From Mucilaginibacter sp. PPCGB 2223 (lineage in GTDB: Bacteria; Bacteroidota; Bacteroidia; Sphingobacteriales; Sphingobacteriaceae): a stretch of DNA of 64,000 nt. Below are positions 16,382-25,445 of the stretch, in pieces. The position numbers and the translations under genes were made by a program. The notes under the pieces are model-generated. The model was given only the letters and a program-made list of their open reading frames with translations. It did not search any database and was not told where the DNA came from. The stretch spans positions 248,001-312,000 of the forward strand of contig NZ_MDJS01000003.1 in the NCBI RefSeq assembly GCF_001705515.1, given 5' to 3'. Every line of letters begins with the position of its first letter. Position 1 is the first letter of the stretch.

Positions 16382-18568
16382 ATGCCAAACATCCGATTTC
16401 AGGCTTTACAAGCGGTACTTACACGCACAATTCCGGAAGTAAAAGCTCCGGGAGCAAAAATTTCTGATTTTTTTGCCTCAAATGTTTTCGATAAAAAGAA
16501 AATGATGGATTATTTATCCAAAGAAGCATATCAAAGCATAGTGAGCGCCATCGAAATTGGCGAACCTATCCCCCGCGATATGGCAGAGCAGGTGGCCTCG
16601 GCCATGAAAGCCTGGGCGATGGGTAAAGGCGCCACACATTATACGCACTGGTTCCAGCCGCTTACCGGCACCACTGCCGAAAAACACGATGCCTTTTTTG
16701 AGCCCGCTGCCGATGGTACCGCCATCGAGCGCTTTTCGGGCGATGCACTGGCCCAGCAGGAGCCTGATGCATCAAGCTTCCCGAGCGGCGGTATCCGTAA
16801 CACCTTCGAGGCACGCGGCTATACCGCGTGGGACCCCTCATCGCCGGCATTCATCATCGAAAGCAACAATGGCAAAACCCTATGCATCCCAACGGTATTC
16901 GTATCGTACACAGGCGAAGCCTTAGATTATAAGGCTCCTTTGTTAAAAGCATTGAATGCTCTGGATAAAGCCGCCGTTGATGTTTGCCATTATTTTGATA
17001 AAAGCATCGAAAAAGTTAATGCCAGCCTGGGTATTGAGCAGGAGTATTTCCTGGTCGACCTGGCATTATTTAACGCCCGGCCCGACCTGTACCTGACCGG
17101 CCGTACACTGTTCGGCCACATGTCGGCCAAGGGGCAGCAACTGGAGGATCACTATTTTGGTTCGATACCGGAGCGCGTATATGCCTTTATGCTCGACATG
17201 GAAACCGAGGCTCTTAAATTAGGTATACCTTTAAAAACCCGCCATAACGAGGTTGCGCCATCGCAGTTTGAATGCGCACCTATTTACGAAGAGATCAACC
17301 TGGCCATAGATCACAACCAGTTACTGATGGATGTGATGGACAAAGTTGCCAAACGCCATAACTTTAAGGTATTGCTGCACGAAAAACCCTATGCGGGAAT
17401 CAATGGCTCGGGCAAGCACAACAACTGGAGCATGATTACCAATACCGGTAAAAACTTGTTGTCGCCGGGCAAAACACCTAAAAACAACCTGATGTTTTTA
17501 GCCTTTTTTGTGAACACCATTAAAGCTGTGTATGAGTATGCCGACCTGCTGCGTGCGTCAATCAGTTCGGTAAGCAACGACCACCGTTTGGGTGCAAACG
17601 AGGCTCCTCCGGCTATCATATCTATATTCCTGGGCAGCCAGCTAACAGAGGTGCTGGATGAGATAGAAACTTCACGCATCAGCAAAAAAATTAAGGATGA
17701 TGCCATGCTATGGCAGGGAATCCCCAAAATACCGCAGATTTTACGCGATAATACCGACCGTAACCGCACTTCGCCTTTTGCCTTTACCGGTAATAAATTC
17801 GAATTACGTGCCGTAGGTTCATCAGCCAATTCATCCAGCCCGATGACTATTTTGAACCTTATTGTGGCCCACCAGCTGCGTCGTTTTAAAGTTGAGGTTG
17901 ATAAACTGATCAAAAAAGGCGAGAAAAAGGATATCGCTTTGCTTACCGTGATCAAGAAATACATTAAAGAATCAAAATCGATCCGGTTTGAAGGCAACGG
18001 CTATAGCGAAGAATGGGAAAAAGAAGCTGCGGCACGTGGCTTATCCAACATCAAAACCACACCCAAAGCTTTGGATGTATTACTGACCGAAAAAGTGGAA
18101 GACCTGTTCGAAGAAACCGGCGTTTACACCCGCCGCGAATCGCAGGCGCGCCATGAGATATTGCTGGATAGCTTTTACAAGAAATTACAGATCGAAGCAC
18201 GCCTGATCGGCGAGTTAGTAACCAACGTAATTATCCCAACAGCGGTGAATTACCAGTCGAAACTGATCGAAAACGTAAAAGGTTTAAAAGATATCGGTTT
18301 AAAGGCCGACACTTACGGGCCGCAACTGGATATCATCACCCGCATATCGACCCACATCACCTTTATTAAGGATAATGTGGAGCAGATGATCGAAGAACGT
18401 AAAAAAGCCAACGCCATCGAAGATATCCGCGAACGCTCTATCGCATACGACGAGAAAGTGAAAAGCTTCTTCGACCCTATCCGCTATCATGTGGACAAGC
18501 TGGAGTTTTTAATAGACGACTCGATGTGGCCGCTGCCGAAATTCAGGGAGTTGCTGTTTATTAAGTAA
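16382..18568 (+). CDS. glnN: Glutamine synthetase, type III
   Basis: A 728-residue enzyme of the GSIII class, which makes glutamine from glutamate, ammonia and ATP and is much longer than GSI (about 470). Landmarks are the GSIII-specific N-terminal region, GIEQEYFLVD near residue 222, RHNEVAPSQFECAPIY near 285 (metal and substrate site), the GINGSGKHNNWS ATP site near 340 and LGANEAPPAIISIFLG near 405. The helical C-terminal extension is present in full. It is divergent from amt and followed by a C-rich repeat and a good terminator, so it is monocistronic. I see no other nitrogen genes nearby. Confidence 0.97.
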   Translation: MPNIRFQALQAVLTRTIPEVKAPGAKISDFFASNVFDKKKMMDYLSKEAYQSIVSAIEIGEPIPRDMAEQVASAMKAWAMGKGATHYTHWFQPLTGTTAEKHDAFFEPAADGTAIERFSGDALAQQEPDASSFPSGGIRNTFEARGYTAWDPSSPAFIIESNNGKTLCIPTVFVSYTGEALDYKAPLLKALNALDKAAVDVCHYFDKSIEKVNASLGIEQEYFLVDLALFNARPDLYLTGRTLFGHMSAKGQQLEDHYFGSIPERVYAFMLDMETEALKLGIPLKTRHNEVAPSQFECAPIYEEINLAIDHNQLLMDVMDKVAKRHNFKVLLHEKPYAGINGSGKHNNWSMITNTGKNLLSPGKTPKNNLMFLAFFVNTIKAVYEYADLLRASISSVSNDHRLGANEAPPAIISIFLGSQLTEVLDEIETSRISKKIKDDAMLWQGIPKIPQILRDNTDRNRTSPFAFTGNKFELRAVGSSANSSSPMTILNLIVAHQLRRFKVEVDKLIKKGEKKDIALLTVIKKYIKESKSIRFEGNGYSEEWEKEAAARGLSNIKTTPKALDVLLTEKVEDLFEETGVYTRRESQARHEILLDSFYKKLQIEARLIGELVTNVIIPTAVNYQSKLIENVKGLKDIGLKADTYGPQLDIITRISTHITFIKDNVEQMIEERKKANAIEDIRERSIAYDEKVKSFFDPIRYHVDKLEFLIDDSMWPLPKFRELLFIK

Positions 18569-18569
18569 T

Positions 18570-18594
18570 CCCCCCAGCCCCCTAAAGGGGGAGC
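18570..18594. repeat. C-rich/G-rich palindromic repeat (copy of the element found inside thyA)
   Basis: Begins two bases after the glutamine synthetase stop. It contains the core agccccctaaagggggag, a near-perfect palindrome. A closely related sequence sits in the thyA coding region at 40564-40590. Confidence 0.8.
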
Positions 18595-18605
18595 TATAAA
18601 AACTA

Positions 18606-18641
18606 ATGGTTATTGGGTTTAGGCCCGGTAACCATTTTTTT
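18606..18641 (+). terminator. Terminator of glutamine synthetase III
   Basis: Imperfect palindrome atggttattggg/cccggtaaccat with a seven-T tail, a textbook Rho-independent signal. Confidence 0.85.
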
Positions 18642-18810
18642 GTGGCTTATGATTTGAACGTGGACATGAGTTTTTAAAAAACTGTGTCAATTTCGACGAA
18701 TATGAATGGGGCAGGCGTGGGCATGGGGAGAATCTTCTTTGAAATACATGATGACTATACTAATAGCCGAAGATTTTTTCGTACCCGCAGTCAAGGCACA
18801 ACCCTGCTCA

Positions 18811-18871
18811 AGAGATAGTTCTCAGTCACGCAATCGCTCATTCCCTTGCCATGCTCCTTCGAAATGGTACT
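18811..18871. repeat. Degenerate inverted-repeat remnant
   Basis: Between 18642 and 18898 there is no gene. A stretch containing agttctcagtcacgcaat and ctccttcgaaatg resembles one arm of the element at 55095-55187, but is too diverged to be certain. Nothing else is evident in the gap. Confidence 0.4.
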
Positions 18872-18898
18872 TTTTAATTGTATTCAAGCAACCACACA

Positions 18899-20791
18899 CT
18901 ACCCTTCCCTTAACCCAAATATATCGGTATCGCGCTGCTGCTGTACCATAACTTCGCGGTAACGCACAAACAGGCGCGATTTGGAGATAAAACCTTTGAA
19001 CCGGCCATTGGCAACTACCGGCAAATGCCAAACATCGTACACGTCGAACAGGTTCATTACTTTGGTTACTTTATCGCGTTCATCAACCACAGCAGGCGGA
19101 ATCATCATGGCATCGGCAACGGTGAGTTTCTGATTGTGCCCGTCATCAAACATATATCGGCGCACATCATCCAATAAAACCACGCCTTGCAGTTCATCAT
19201 TATCATTCAGTACCGGGAATATATTGGCGGTGCTGCCGGCTATCACTTTAAACAGTTCTGTTAATGCCATAGTGGCTTTAACCGGGGTGTATTCCGTGTT
19301 AATCACACTCTCCAGGCTTATCGCGTCGAGCATGGTATGATCGGCGTCGGGGTGTATATCTTTTTCAGTTACCAGGTGGTGCCAGTACATATTATGCGGA
19401 TTATAGGCCATCGATATCATATACGAAATGGCCGAGACGATCATCAGCGGGATGAACAGAACATAGCCGCCGGTAATTTCGGCAATCAAAAATATAGCGG
19501 TAAGCGGCGCGTGCAGTACACCGCTTATTGCTCCGGCCATGCCAACAGCTATAAAATTACTGGTATTTAAATGCAGCAGGCCCGTTTGGTTTACCGTAAA
19601 AGCCACAAACAAACCTAAAAATGCACCCGTAAACATACTCGGCGCAAAGGTACCGCCGTTACCACCTGCGCCGATGGTAATTCCGGCAGCCACAATCTTT
19701 AGCAGGATCAGCCCGGCGATAAAAACGATCATCGCCGTAGGGTGCTCCAGCCAGGATGTGAACAACGACTGATCTTTTAACGCATCGATATGACCATCCA
19801 ATATAGCTTGCAAATAATGATATCCTTCTCCCAACAAAGGCGGGAATACAAGGATAATTAATCCTAAAACCAGCCCCCCTGCAACGGCCCTCACATAGCG
19901 GTTTTGCTTTTTAAGGATGCCTTTCTCGAGGTAACCGCCAACCTTGGCGATATAAATGCACATTACTCCGCTTAGCAAGCCCAGTATCACGTAAAATGGC
20001 AGTGCGCGCATCATCCAGCCTTCGGTAACCAGGTGGAACAATTGCTGCGAATACAAAACCTTGGCAACCACCACGCCCGTGGCCGACGCTATTAATAAAG
20101 GTATAAAAGTAGGTATACTGATCTCGCCGATCAGGATCTCTATCGCGAAAAGCACGCCTGCTATCGGGCTGTTAAATACGGCTGCGATACCTGCAGCCGC
20201 GCCTGATGCCAGCAGCACGGTTTTCTCAAACGGGCTCAACCTGAAAAAACGCCCTGTGTTTGAACCGATTGCAGCGCCGGTACAAACTATAGGCGCCTCG
20301 AGGCCCGACGAACCGCCAAAACCTACCGTAAGCGAACTGGTAATGAGATGCGAATAGATATTGTTAAGCGCGATGTTCGACCGGTTTCTTTTGATATTGC
20401 CCAAAACGCTGCCTATCCCTTTTTCGATTTTATCACGGTTGATAAGATGCTGATAGAGTACAGTCAGTAAAACACCTACCGCAGGCAGAAAGATATACAG
20501 GATATGAAACAGGTGCGAAGCCATGTTATGGCTCACGTCTTCCATCAGGTGTACCAGGTATTTTAACAAAACCGCTGCCAAACCGGCAACAAGGCCAACA
20601 AAGGCGCTGGCATACAGCAAAAAATTACGCTGCTCGTTGCGCCGTATACGCCAGTTATTGCCGGCATTAAAAATTGAAGTAAAGGCCGATTTTAACATAG
20701 GATAGAGTAAAGCGTGCAATTTAGGCATTCCGTACCGGAAAATATGTAATAAACCATTTTTTAGCCAGTTATCAACACCGGTACTGTGCAT
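18899..20791 (-). CDS. ClC-family chloride channel/transporter with CBS domains
   Basis: A 630-residue protein with a ClC membrane domain (about residues 55-465) and a cytoplasmic CBS pair (about 490-620). Conserved ClC elements are present: GSSGLEAPIVCTGAAIGS, in which Glu165 occupies the gating-glutamate position of the usual GREGP motif, and GGNGGTFAPSMFTGAFLG for the third ion-binding loop. Such proteins move chloride or fluoride, as channels or proton antiporters; the gating Glu is compatible with either. The CBS pair suggests nucleotide regulation. The start is uncertain: ATGs at residues 22 or 32 would also leave an intact ClC core. It is divergent from purM. Confidence 0.92.
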   Translation of the reverse strand: MHSTGVDNWLKNGLLHIFRYGMPKLHALLYPMLKSAFTSIFNAGNNWRIRRNEQRNFLLYASAFVGLVAGLAAVLLKYLVHLMEDVSHNMASHLFHILYIFLPAVGVLLTVLYQHLINRDKIEKGIGSVLGNIKRNRSNIALNNIYSHLITSSLTVGFGGSSGLEAPIVCTGAAIGSNTGRFFRLSPFEKTVLLASGAAAGIAAVFNSPIAGVLFAIEILIGEISIPTFIPLLIASATGVVVAKVLYSQQLFHLVTEGWMMRALPFYVILGLLSGVMCIYIAKVGGYLEKGILKKQNRYVRAVAGGLVLGLIILVFPPLLGEGYHYLQAILDGHIDALKDQSLFTSWLEHPTAMIVFIAGLILLKIVAAGITIGAGGNGGTFAPSMFTGAFLGLFVAFTVNQTGLLHLNTSNFIAVGMAGAISGVLHAPLTAIFLIAEITGGYVLFIPLMIVSAISYMISMAYNPHNMYWHHLVTEKDIHPDADHTMLDAISLESVINTEYTPVKATMALTELFKVIAGSTANIFPVLNDNDELQGVVLLDDVRRYMFDDGHNQKLTVADAMMIPPAVVDERDKVTKVMNLFDVYDVWHLPVVANGRFKGFISKSRLFVRYREVMVQQQRDTDIFGLREG

Positions 20792-20853
20792 AAAAAACGT
20801 TGAATTTTAGCCGCATGAGCGAAAATGGATAGCGAAAATGATTAAGTTTGCGC

Positions 20854-22035
20854 ATGTTTTCCTCGCAACGATACGACCAGCGCGGTGTTTCGGCTACAAA
20901 AGACGACGTACACGCGGCCATCCAGAAGATCGACAAAGGCATTTTCCCAAAAGCATTCTGCAAAATTGTGCCCGATATTTTAGGCGGCGACCCCGAGTAT
21001 TGCAACATTATGCATGCCGACGGCGCGGGTACCAAATCATCACTGGCATATACCTACTGGAAAGAAACCGGTGATATTTCGGTTTGGAAAGGCATTGCGC
21101 AGGATGCTATCATCATGAACCTCGACGATCTGCTATGCGTTGGCGCTACCGACGGCATTATTTTATCTTCCACTATCGGCCGTAATAAAAACCTGATCAC
21201 CGGCGAGGTAATTGCTGCCATCATCAACGGTACCGAGGAAATACTGGAAGAACTGCGCGGCCAGGGCATCGGTATTTACTCAACCGGCGGCGAAACCGCC
21301 GACGTGGGCGATCTGGTACGCACCATCATTGTCGACAGTACGGTTACCTGCCGCATGAAACGTGCCGATGTAATATCCAATCACAATATCAAAGCCGGCG
21401 ATGTGATCGTAGGCCTGGCATCATACGGGCAGGCCACTTACGAGCACGAATACAACGGCGGCATGGGCTCCAACGGTTTAACCTCGGCACGTCACGATGT
21501 TTTCGACAAGTCTGTTGCAACCAAATACCCCGAAAGCTACGATCCAGCCGTACCCGAGAACCTGGTTTTTTCAGGCTCAAATAAGCTCACCAGCTTAGTC
21601 GACCTGGATGATGACCAGACCATCTCGGCCGGCAAGCTGGTATTATCGCCTACCCGCACCTACGCCCCGGTCATCAAAAAAATCCTCGATGCTTACCGCA
21701 GCCAGATACACGGCATGGTGCATTGCAGCGGCGGCGCGCAAACCAAGGTGCTGCACTTTATCGATAACCTGCATATTATTAAAAACAGGTTGTTCCCGGT
21801 ACCGCCGCTGTTTAAGCTGATACAGCAGGAAAGCGGTACCAGCTGGCAGGAAATGTACAAGGTATTCAATATGGGGCACCGCATGGAACTTTATGTACCT
21901 AAGGAAATCGCTCCCGACCTCATCAAAATATCCGAAAGCTTTAATATACCTGCACAGGTTATCGGCCGGGTTGAGGCATCGCAGCAAAAACAGGTAACCA
22001 TCAACTCCGAGTTTGGGGATTTTGTGTATAATTGA
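20854..22035 (+). CDS. purM: Phosphoribosylformylglycinamidine cyclo-ligase (AIR synthase)
   Basis: A 393-residue AIR-synthase-fold enzyme converting FGAM to AIR in purine synthesis. It has the Bacteroidota-type start MFSSQRYDQRGVSATKDDVH, the MHADGAGTKSSLA motif near residue 53, the metal/ATP motif MNLDDLLCVGATDG near 89, and STGGETADVGDLVRT near 146. I chose the ATG at 20854 over an in-frame TTG six bases upstream because it matches the family. A -7-like taagtttg lies at 20843-20850, so the message may be almost leaderless. PurL, the preceding enzyme, is at 7.4 kb. Confidence 0.92.
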   Translation: MFSSQRYDQRGVSATKDDVHAAIQKIDKGIFPKAFCKIVPDILGGDPEYCNIMHADGAGTKSSLAYTYWKETGDISVWKGIAQDAIIMNLDDLLCVGATDGIILSSTIGRNKNLITGEVIAAIINGTEEILEELRGQGIGIYSTGGETADVGDLVRTIIVDSTVTCRMKRADVISNHNIKAGDVIVGLASYGQATYEHEYNGGMGSNGLTSARHDVFDKSVATKYPESYDPAVPENLVFSGSNKLTSLVDLDDDQTISAGKLVLSPTRTYAPVIKKILDAYRSQIHGMVHCSGGAQTKVLHFIDNLHIIKNRLFPVPPLFKLIQQESGTSWQEMYKVFNMGHRMELYVPKEIAPDLIKISESFNIPAQVIGRVEASQQKQVTINSEFGDFVYN

Positions 22036-22037
22036 TT

Positions 22038-22164
22038 GGTCCATTGTCTATGGCTGATAGACCATAGCAATGCAAGTAAAAAACTGTGATCTGCGGACTA
22101 TCGGCTAAATAAGGCCGTTCCCCTGTGGGTCGCGTCATCCGCTTCTACCGCTAACGCAACTTCG
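22038..22164. repeat. Compound intergenic repeat: word hairpin (copy 3) plus fragment of the 110-bp element
   Basis: 22038-22067 carries the words ccattgtc, tatggctg, atagaccatag, with a weak opposite arm at 22091-22107. 22113-22161 reads, on the minus strand, gcgttagcggtagaagcgg and onward, matching the start of the interspersed element at 4346. The whole sits between the convergent purM and antiporter genes. Confidence 0.65.
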
Positions 22165-22187
22165 GGTAGTGCATCATCTATTTAGAA

Positions 22188-23429
22188 CTACGCCTTCTTC
22201 AGCAATCTTCGCGTAAAACTTCCGATGCTTAAGCCCTGCACCAGGATAGAAAACACTACGATAATATAGGTTATCAGTACAAACTCATCGCGGTGCATTT
22301 CATTCCCCAGCGAGAGGGCCAGCGCAACAGATAGACCTCCGCGCAAACCGCCCCAGGTCAGTATAGCCACAGCATGGCGCTCAAACCTTATTTTATACTG
22401 CAGGAGTTGTATGGGGATATACACCGATACCCACCTGGCCAGCAAAACAATACCGATGCTGATAAAACCGATCAGCAAAACGGTGACGTTTATTTTAATG
22501 ACCAGCATTTCGAGGCCAATCAGTAAAAACAAAACGGCGTTCAAAATTTCGTCTACCAGCTCCCAAAACTTGCCCAGATAATCGCGGCTGGTATCCGACA
22601 GCACTTCGTCCTTTACCTTATTACCGGTAATAATGCCGGCTACCACCATGGCCAGCGGGCCAGATACATGCAAAGTATCAGCGGCCAGATACCCGCCCAT
22701 CACAATCGCAATGGTCACCAAAACCTCAACCTTGTAATCGTCTATCAAACGCAGTGCATAGTAACCTGCATAACCCAGCAGAATACCAAAAACAAGGCCC
22801 CCTATAGCTTGCTGTAAAAAAAGTTTGCCGATATCAAAAATATCTATTGCCGAAACGCCCTCCCTGGCTGCCGTTAATAAGGTTACGAAAACCACTACCG
22901 CTACCCCATCGTTAAACAACGATTCGCCTGATATTTTAACCTCAAGCGATAAGGGGATTTTTGCTTCTCTTAAAATAGCCAGCACCGCGATAGGGTCGGT
23001 CGGTGATATAACCGCGCCAAAAAGCAGGCAGTAAATTAGTGGGATTGGCAGATTGAACATCCTGAACAAGCCCCAAACTGCGCCCCCGACAATAGTGGTA
23101 GAGATCAATATACCGAAAGTGGAGAGGACAATCACCGGCCAGCGCTCCCGCTTCAGTTTTGCAGCATCAATATGTATCGATCCTGCAAAAAGCAGAAAGC
23201 TCAGCATAAAGTTCATCAGCACGTTCCTGAAATCGATCGAACCGGCCAGTTGCGTCGCTTTATCAGACATGAGCGGGAAAAATTTACCCAACGCTGCGAG
23301 GATCATTGAGCAACCTAATGAGAGGATCATAATGCCGATGGTGGGCGGCCATTTGATAAACTTATGATTCACATAAGCGAATACTGCGGTAAGTACAATG
23401 GTAATAGTTAATATTTCGCTGATGTTCAT
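22188..23429 (-). CDS. Na+/H+ antiporter, CPA1 (NhaP) family
   Basis: A 413-residue inner-membrane protein with about 12 transmembrane segments. It exchanges sodium or potassium for protons. The ion-binding motif FNDGVAVVVFV is in the fifth-sixth helix region (near residue 165), preceded by ISPTDPIAVLAIL, and TWGGLRGGLSVALALSL near 360 is the conserved NhaP C-terminal motif. No cytoplasmic RCK or TrkA domain follows. It is a single gene, convergent with purM across a repeat cluster and divergent from the decarboxylase gene. Confidence 0.93.
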   Translation of the reverse strand: MNISEILTITIVLTAVFAYVNHKFIKWPPTIGIMILSLGCSMILAALGKFFPLMSDKATQLAGSIDFRNVLMNFMLSFLLFAGSIHIDAAKLKRERWPVIVLSTFGILISTTIVGGAVWGLFRMFNLPIPLIYCLLFGAVISPTDPIAVLAILREAKIPLSLEVKISGESLFNDGVAVVVFVTLLTAAREGVSAIDIFDIGKLFLQQAIGGLVFGILLGYAGYYALRLIDDYKVEVLVTIAIVMGGYLAADTLHVSGPLAMVVAGIITGNKVKDEVLSDTSRDYLGKFWELVDEILNAVLFLLIGLEMLVIKINVTVLLIGFISIGIVLLARWVSVYIPIQLLQYKIRFERHAVAILTWGGLRGGLSVALALSLGNEMHRDEFVLITYIIVVFSILVQGLSIGSFTRRLLKKA

Positions 23430-23531
23430 AGTCCTTTAAGATACTAAAATACCGCCATTATCTATAATAACCCAATAAATTGGCTAAAAGCCTTATTTAA
23501 CTTAACTTCGGGCCTTTAAGTTTACCGCCTG

Positions 23532-25370
23532 ATGGGTTATCAAAGTTTACGCGAATGTATCACCGATCTTGAGAAACACGGTCACCTGATCAGGATCAGG
23601 GAAGAAGTAGATCCATATCTCGAAATGGCCGCTATTCACCTGCGTGTATTTGAGCACAAAGGCCCGGCCTTGTACTTTGAGAACGTAAAAGGAAGCAAAT
23701 TCCCGGCGGTATCCAACTTATTCGGCACATTAGACCGGTCGAAATTTATGTTTCGCGATACCCTGGAGAAGATCAAAGTATTGGTCGACCTGAAAAACGA
23801 TCCCATTAAGGCGATTAAACATCCTTTTCAATATCTCCATGTAGCGGCCACAGCCCTGTCGGCCTTACCGATGAAGGTTGGCAAAAATGCACCCGTCAGT
23901 TTTGGCCAGACCAAGATCAGCGCACTGCCGCAGATTGTGAACTGGCCGATGGACGGCGGACCCTTTGTGACCATGCCGCAGGTTTATACCGAAGATATCG
24001 ATAAGCCCGGCATTATGAATGCCAACCTGGGTATGTACCGCATCCAGCTTGCCGGTAACGATTATGTACAGGACCAGGAAGTTGGCCTGCATTATCAATT
24101 GCACCGGGGCATCGGCATACATCAAAGCAAGGCCAACACCAAAGGGCAGCCTTTAAAAGTGAGCATTTTTGTAGGCGGGCCGCCCTCGCACCCGCTGGCA
24201 GCAGTAATGCCTTTGCCCGAGGGCTTATCCGAGATGACCTTTGCCGGCGCCCTGGGTAACCGCCGCTTTCGGTACTTTTATGACGACGAAGGTTTTTGCA
24301 TTTCGGCCGATGCCGATTTTGTAATTACAGGTACAGTATTTCCGCAGCAAAATAAGCCTGAAGGGCCTTTTGGCGATCATTTGGGATATTACAGCCTGAC
24401 GCACCCTTTTCCGCTGATGAAGGTAAGCCGGGTTTATCACCGCAAGGATCCTGTGTGGAGCTTTACCGTTGTTGGCCGCCCGCCGCAGGAAGATACGAGC
24501 TTTGGCGCACTGATTCACGAGATCACCGGCTCGGCCATCCCAAAGGAAATACCCGGCCTGCACGAGGTACATGCTGTAGATGCAGCCGGGGTCCACCCCC
24601 TGCTGTTCGCCATTGGCAGCGAGCGCTATACGCCATATCTTAAAGAACGCAAACCCCAGGAAATACTCACCCTGGCCAACCACATTTTAGGCAGCAACCA
24701 GCTCAGCCTTGCCAAATACCTGTTTATCTGTGCAAAGGAAGACAACCCATCGCTTGATGCACATGATATTTCTGGATTTTTACAGCATGTATTGCAGCGC
24801 ATCGACTTAAGCCGCGACCTGCATTTTTACACTAAAACGACCATCGATACTTTAGACTATAGCGGCAGCGACCTGAACTCGGGAAGTAAAGTGGCAGTAG
24901 CAGTGGCCGGAGAGATCAAACGCGAATTATGGCGCGAATTGCCGGCCTCATTCGGTTTACCACGCCCATTTCAGAACTATAAAGTGGTGATGCCGGGTAT
25001 TTTAGCTGTAGAAGCACCGGCCTACATCAGCGAAAGCGAAACAGAAAAAGAGATAGCTATCCTGAACGAAGATCTTAAAAACAAAAACCTGGATAGCCTG
25101 CCACTGATGATATTATGCGACGATGCCGGGTTTACTGCCGAAACCATCAACAACTTTGTTTGGGTAACCTTTACGCGGAGCAACCCAAGCCACGATATAT
25201 ACGGCATTAATGCTTTTACCGAACATAAGCATTGGGGCTGCCGCGGCCCTTTAATTATTGATGCGCGAATTAAGCCCCACCATGCCCCGCCGCTCATTAA
25301 AGACCCGGCAGTTGAAAAACGGATCGACAAACTGGGCGAAAGAGGCGGGCCGTTACATGGCATCATCTAA
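23532..25370 (+). CDS. UbiD-family decarboxylase (menaquinone-type)
   Basis: A 612-residue member of the UbiD family, which uses prenylated flavin to decarboxylate aromatic or unsaturated acids. Recognisable segments are the N-terminal SLRECITDLEKHGHLIRI, YRIQLAGNDYV near residue 165, the catalytic E-x-PFGDHLGYYS region (PEGPFGDHLGYY near 278) and the C-terminal half found in longer menaquinone-pathway members. It is usually annotated as menaquinone biosynthesis decarboxylase. A promoter-like pair, ttg at 23478-23480 and taacttcg about 20 bases on, precedes it. The partner flavin prenyltransferase UbiX is not in the window. Confidence 0.9.
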   Translation: MGYQSLRECITDLEKHGHLIRIREEVDPYLEMAAIHLRVFEHKGPALYFENVKGSKFPAVSNLFGTLDRSKFMFRDTLEKIKVLVDLKNDPIKAIKHPFQYLHVAATALSALPMKVGKNAPVSFGQTKISALPQIVNWPMDGGPFVTMPQVYTEDIDKPGIMNANLGMYRIQLAGNDYVQDQEVGLHYQLHRGIGIHQSKANTKGQPLKVSIFVGGPPSHPLAAVMPLPEGLSEMTFAGALGNRRFRYFYDDEGFCISADADFVITGTVFPQQNKPEGPFGDHLGYYSLTHPFPLMKVSRVYHRKDPVWSFTVVGRPPQEDTSFGALIHEITGSAIPKEIPGLHEVHAVDAAGVHPLLFAIGSERYTPYLKERKPQEILTLANHILGSNQLSLAKYLFICAKEDNPSLDAHDISGFLQHVLQRIDLSRDLHFYTKTTIDTLDYSGSDLNSGSKVAVAVAGEIKRELWRELPASFGLPRPFQNYKVVMPGILAVEAPAYISESETEKEIAILNEDLKNKNLDSLPLMILCDDAGFTAETINNFVWVTFTRSNPSHDIYGINAFTEHKHWGCRGPLIIDARIKPHHAPPLIKDPAVEKRIDKLGERGGPLHGII

Positions 25371-25445
25371 AGCAACGGAGATTTATTTTTTAACTTTAGC
25401 AACCAAATACAACCATTTTACAGTATCATTAGCGTCATCTGCTAA

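Noticed and set aside
17389..17997. Minus-strand open frame of 202 codons inside glutamine synthetase III
   Set aside because: Antisense to highly conserved active-site sequence and Ser/Arg/Ile-rich; not a credible protein.
20848..20853. TTG as start of purM
   Set aside because: The ATG six bases later matches the family N-terminus; the TTG is part of a promoter-like taagtttg.
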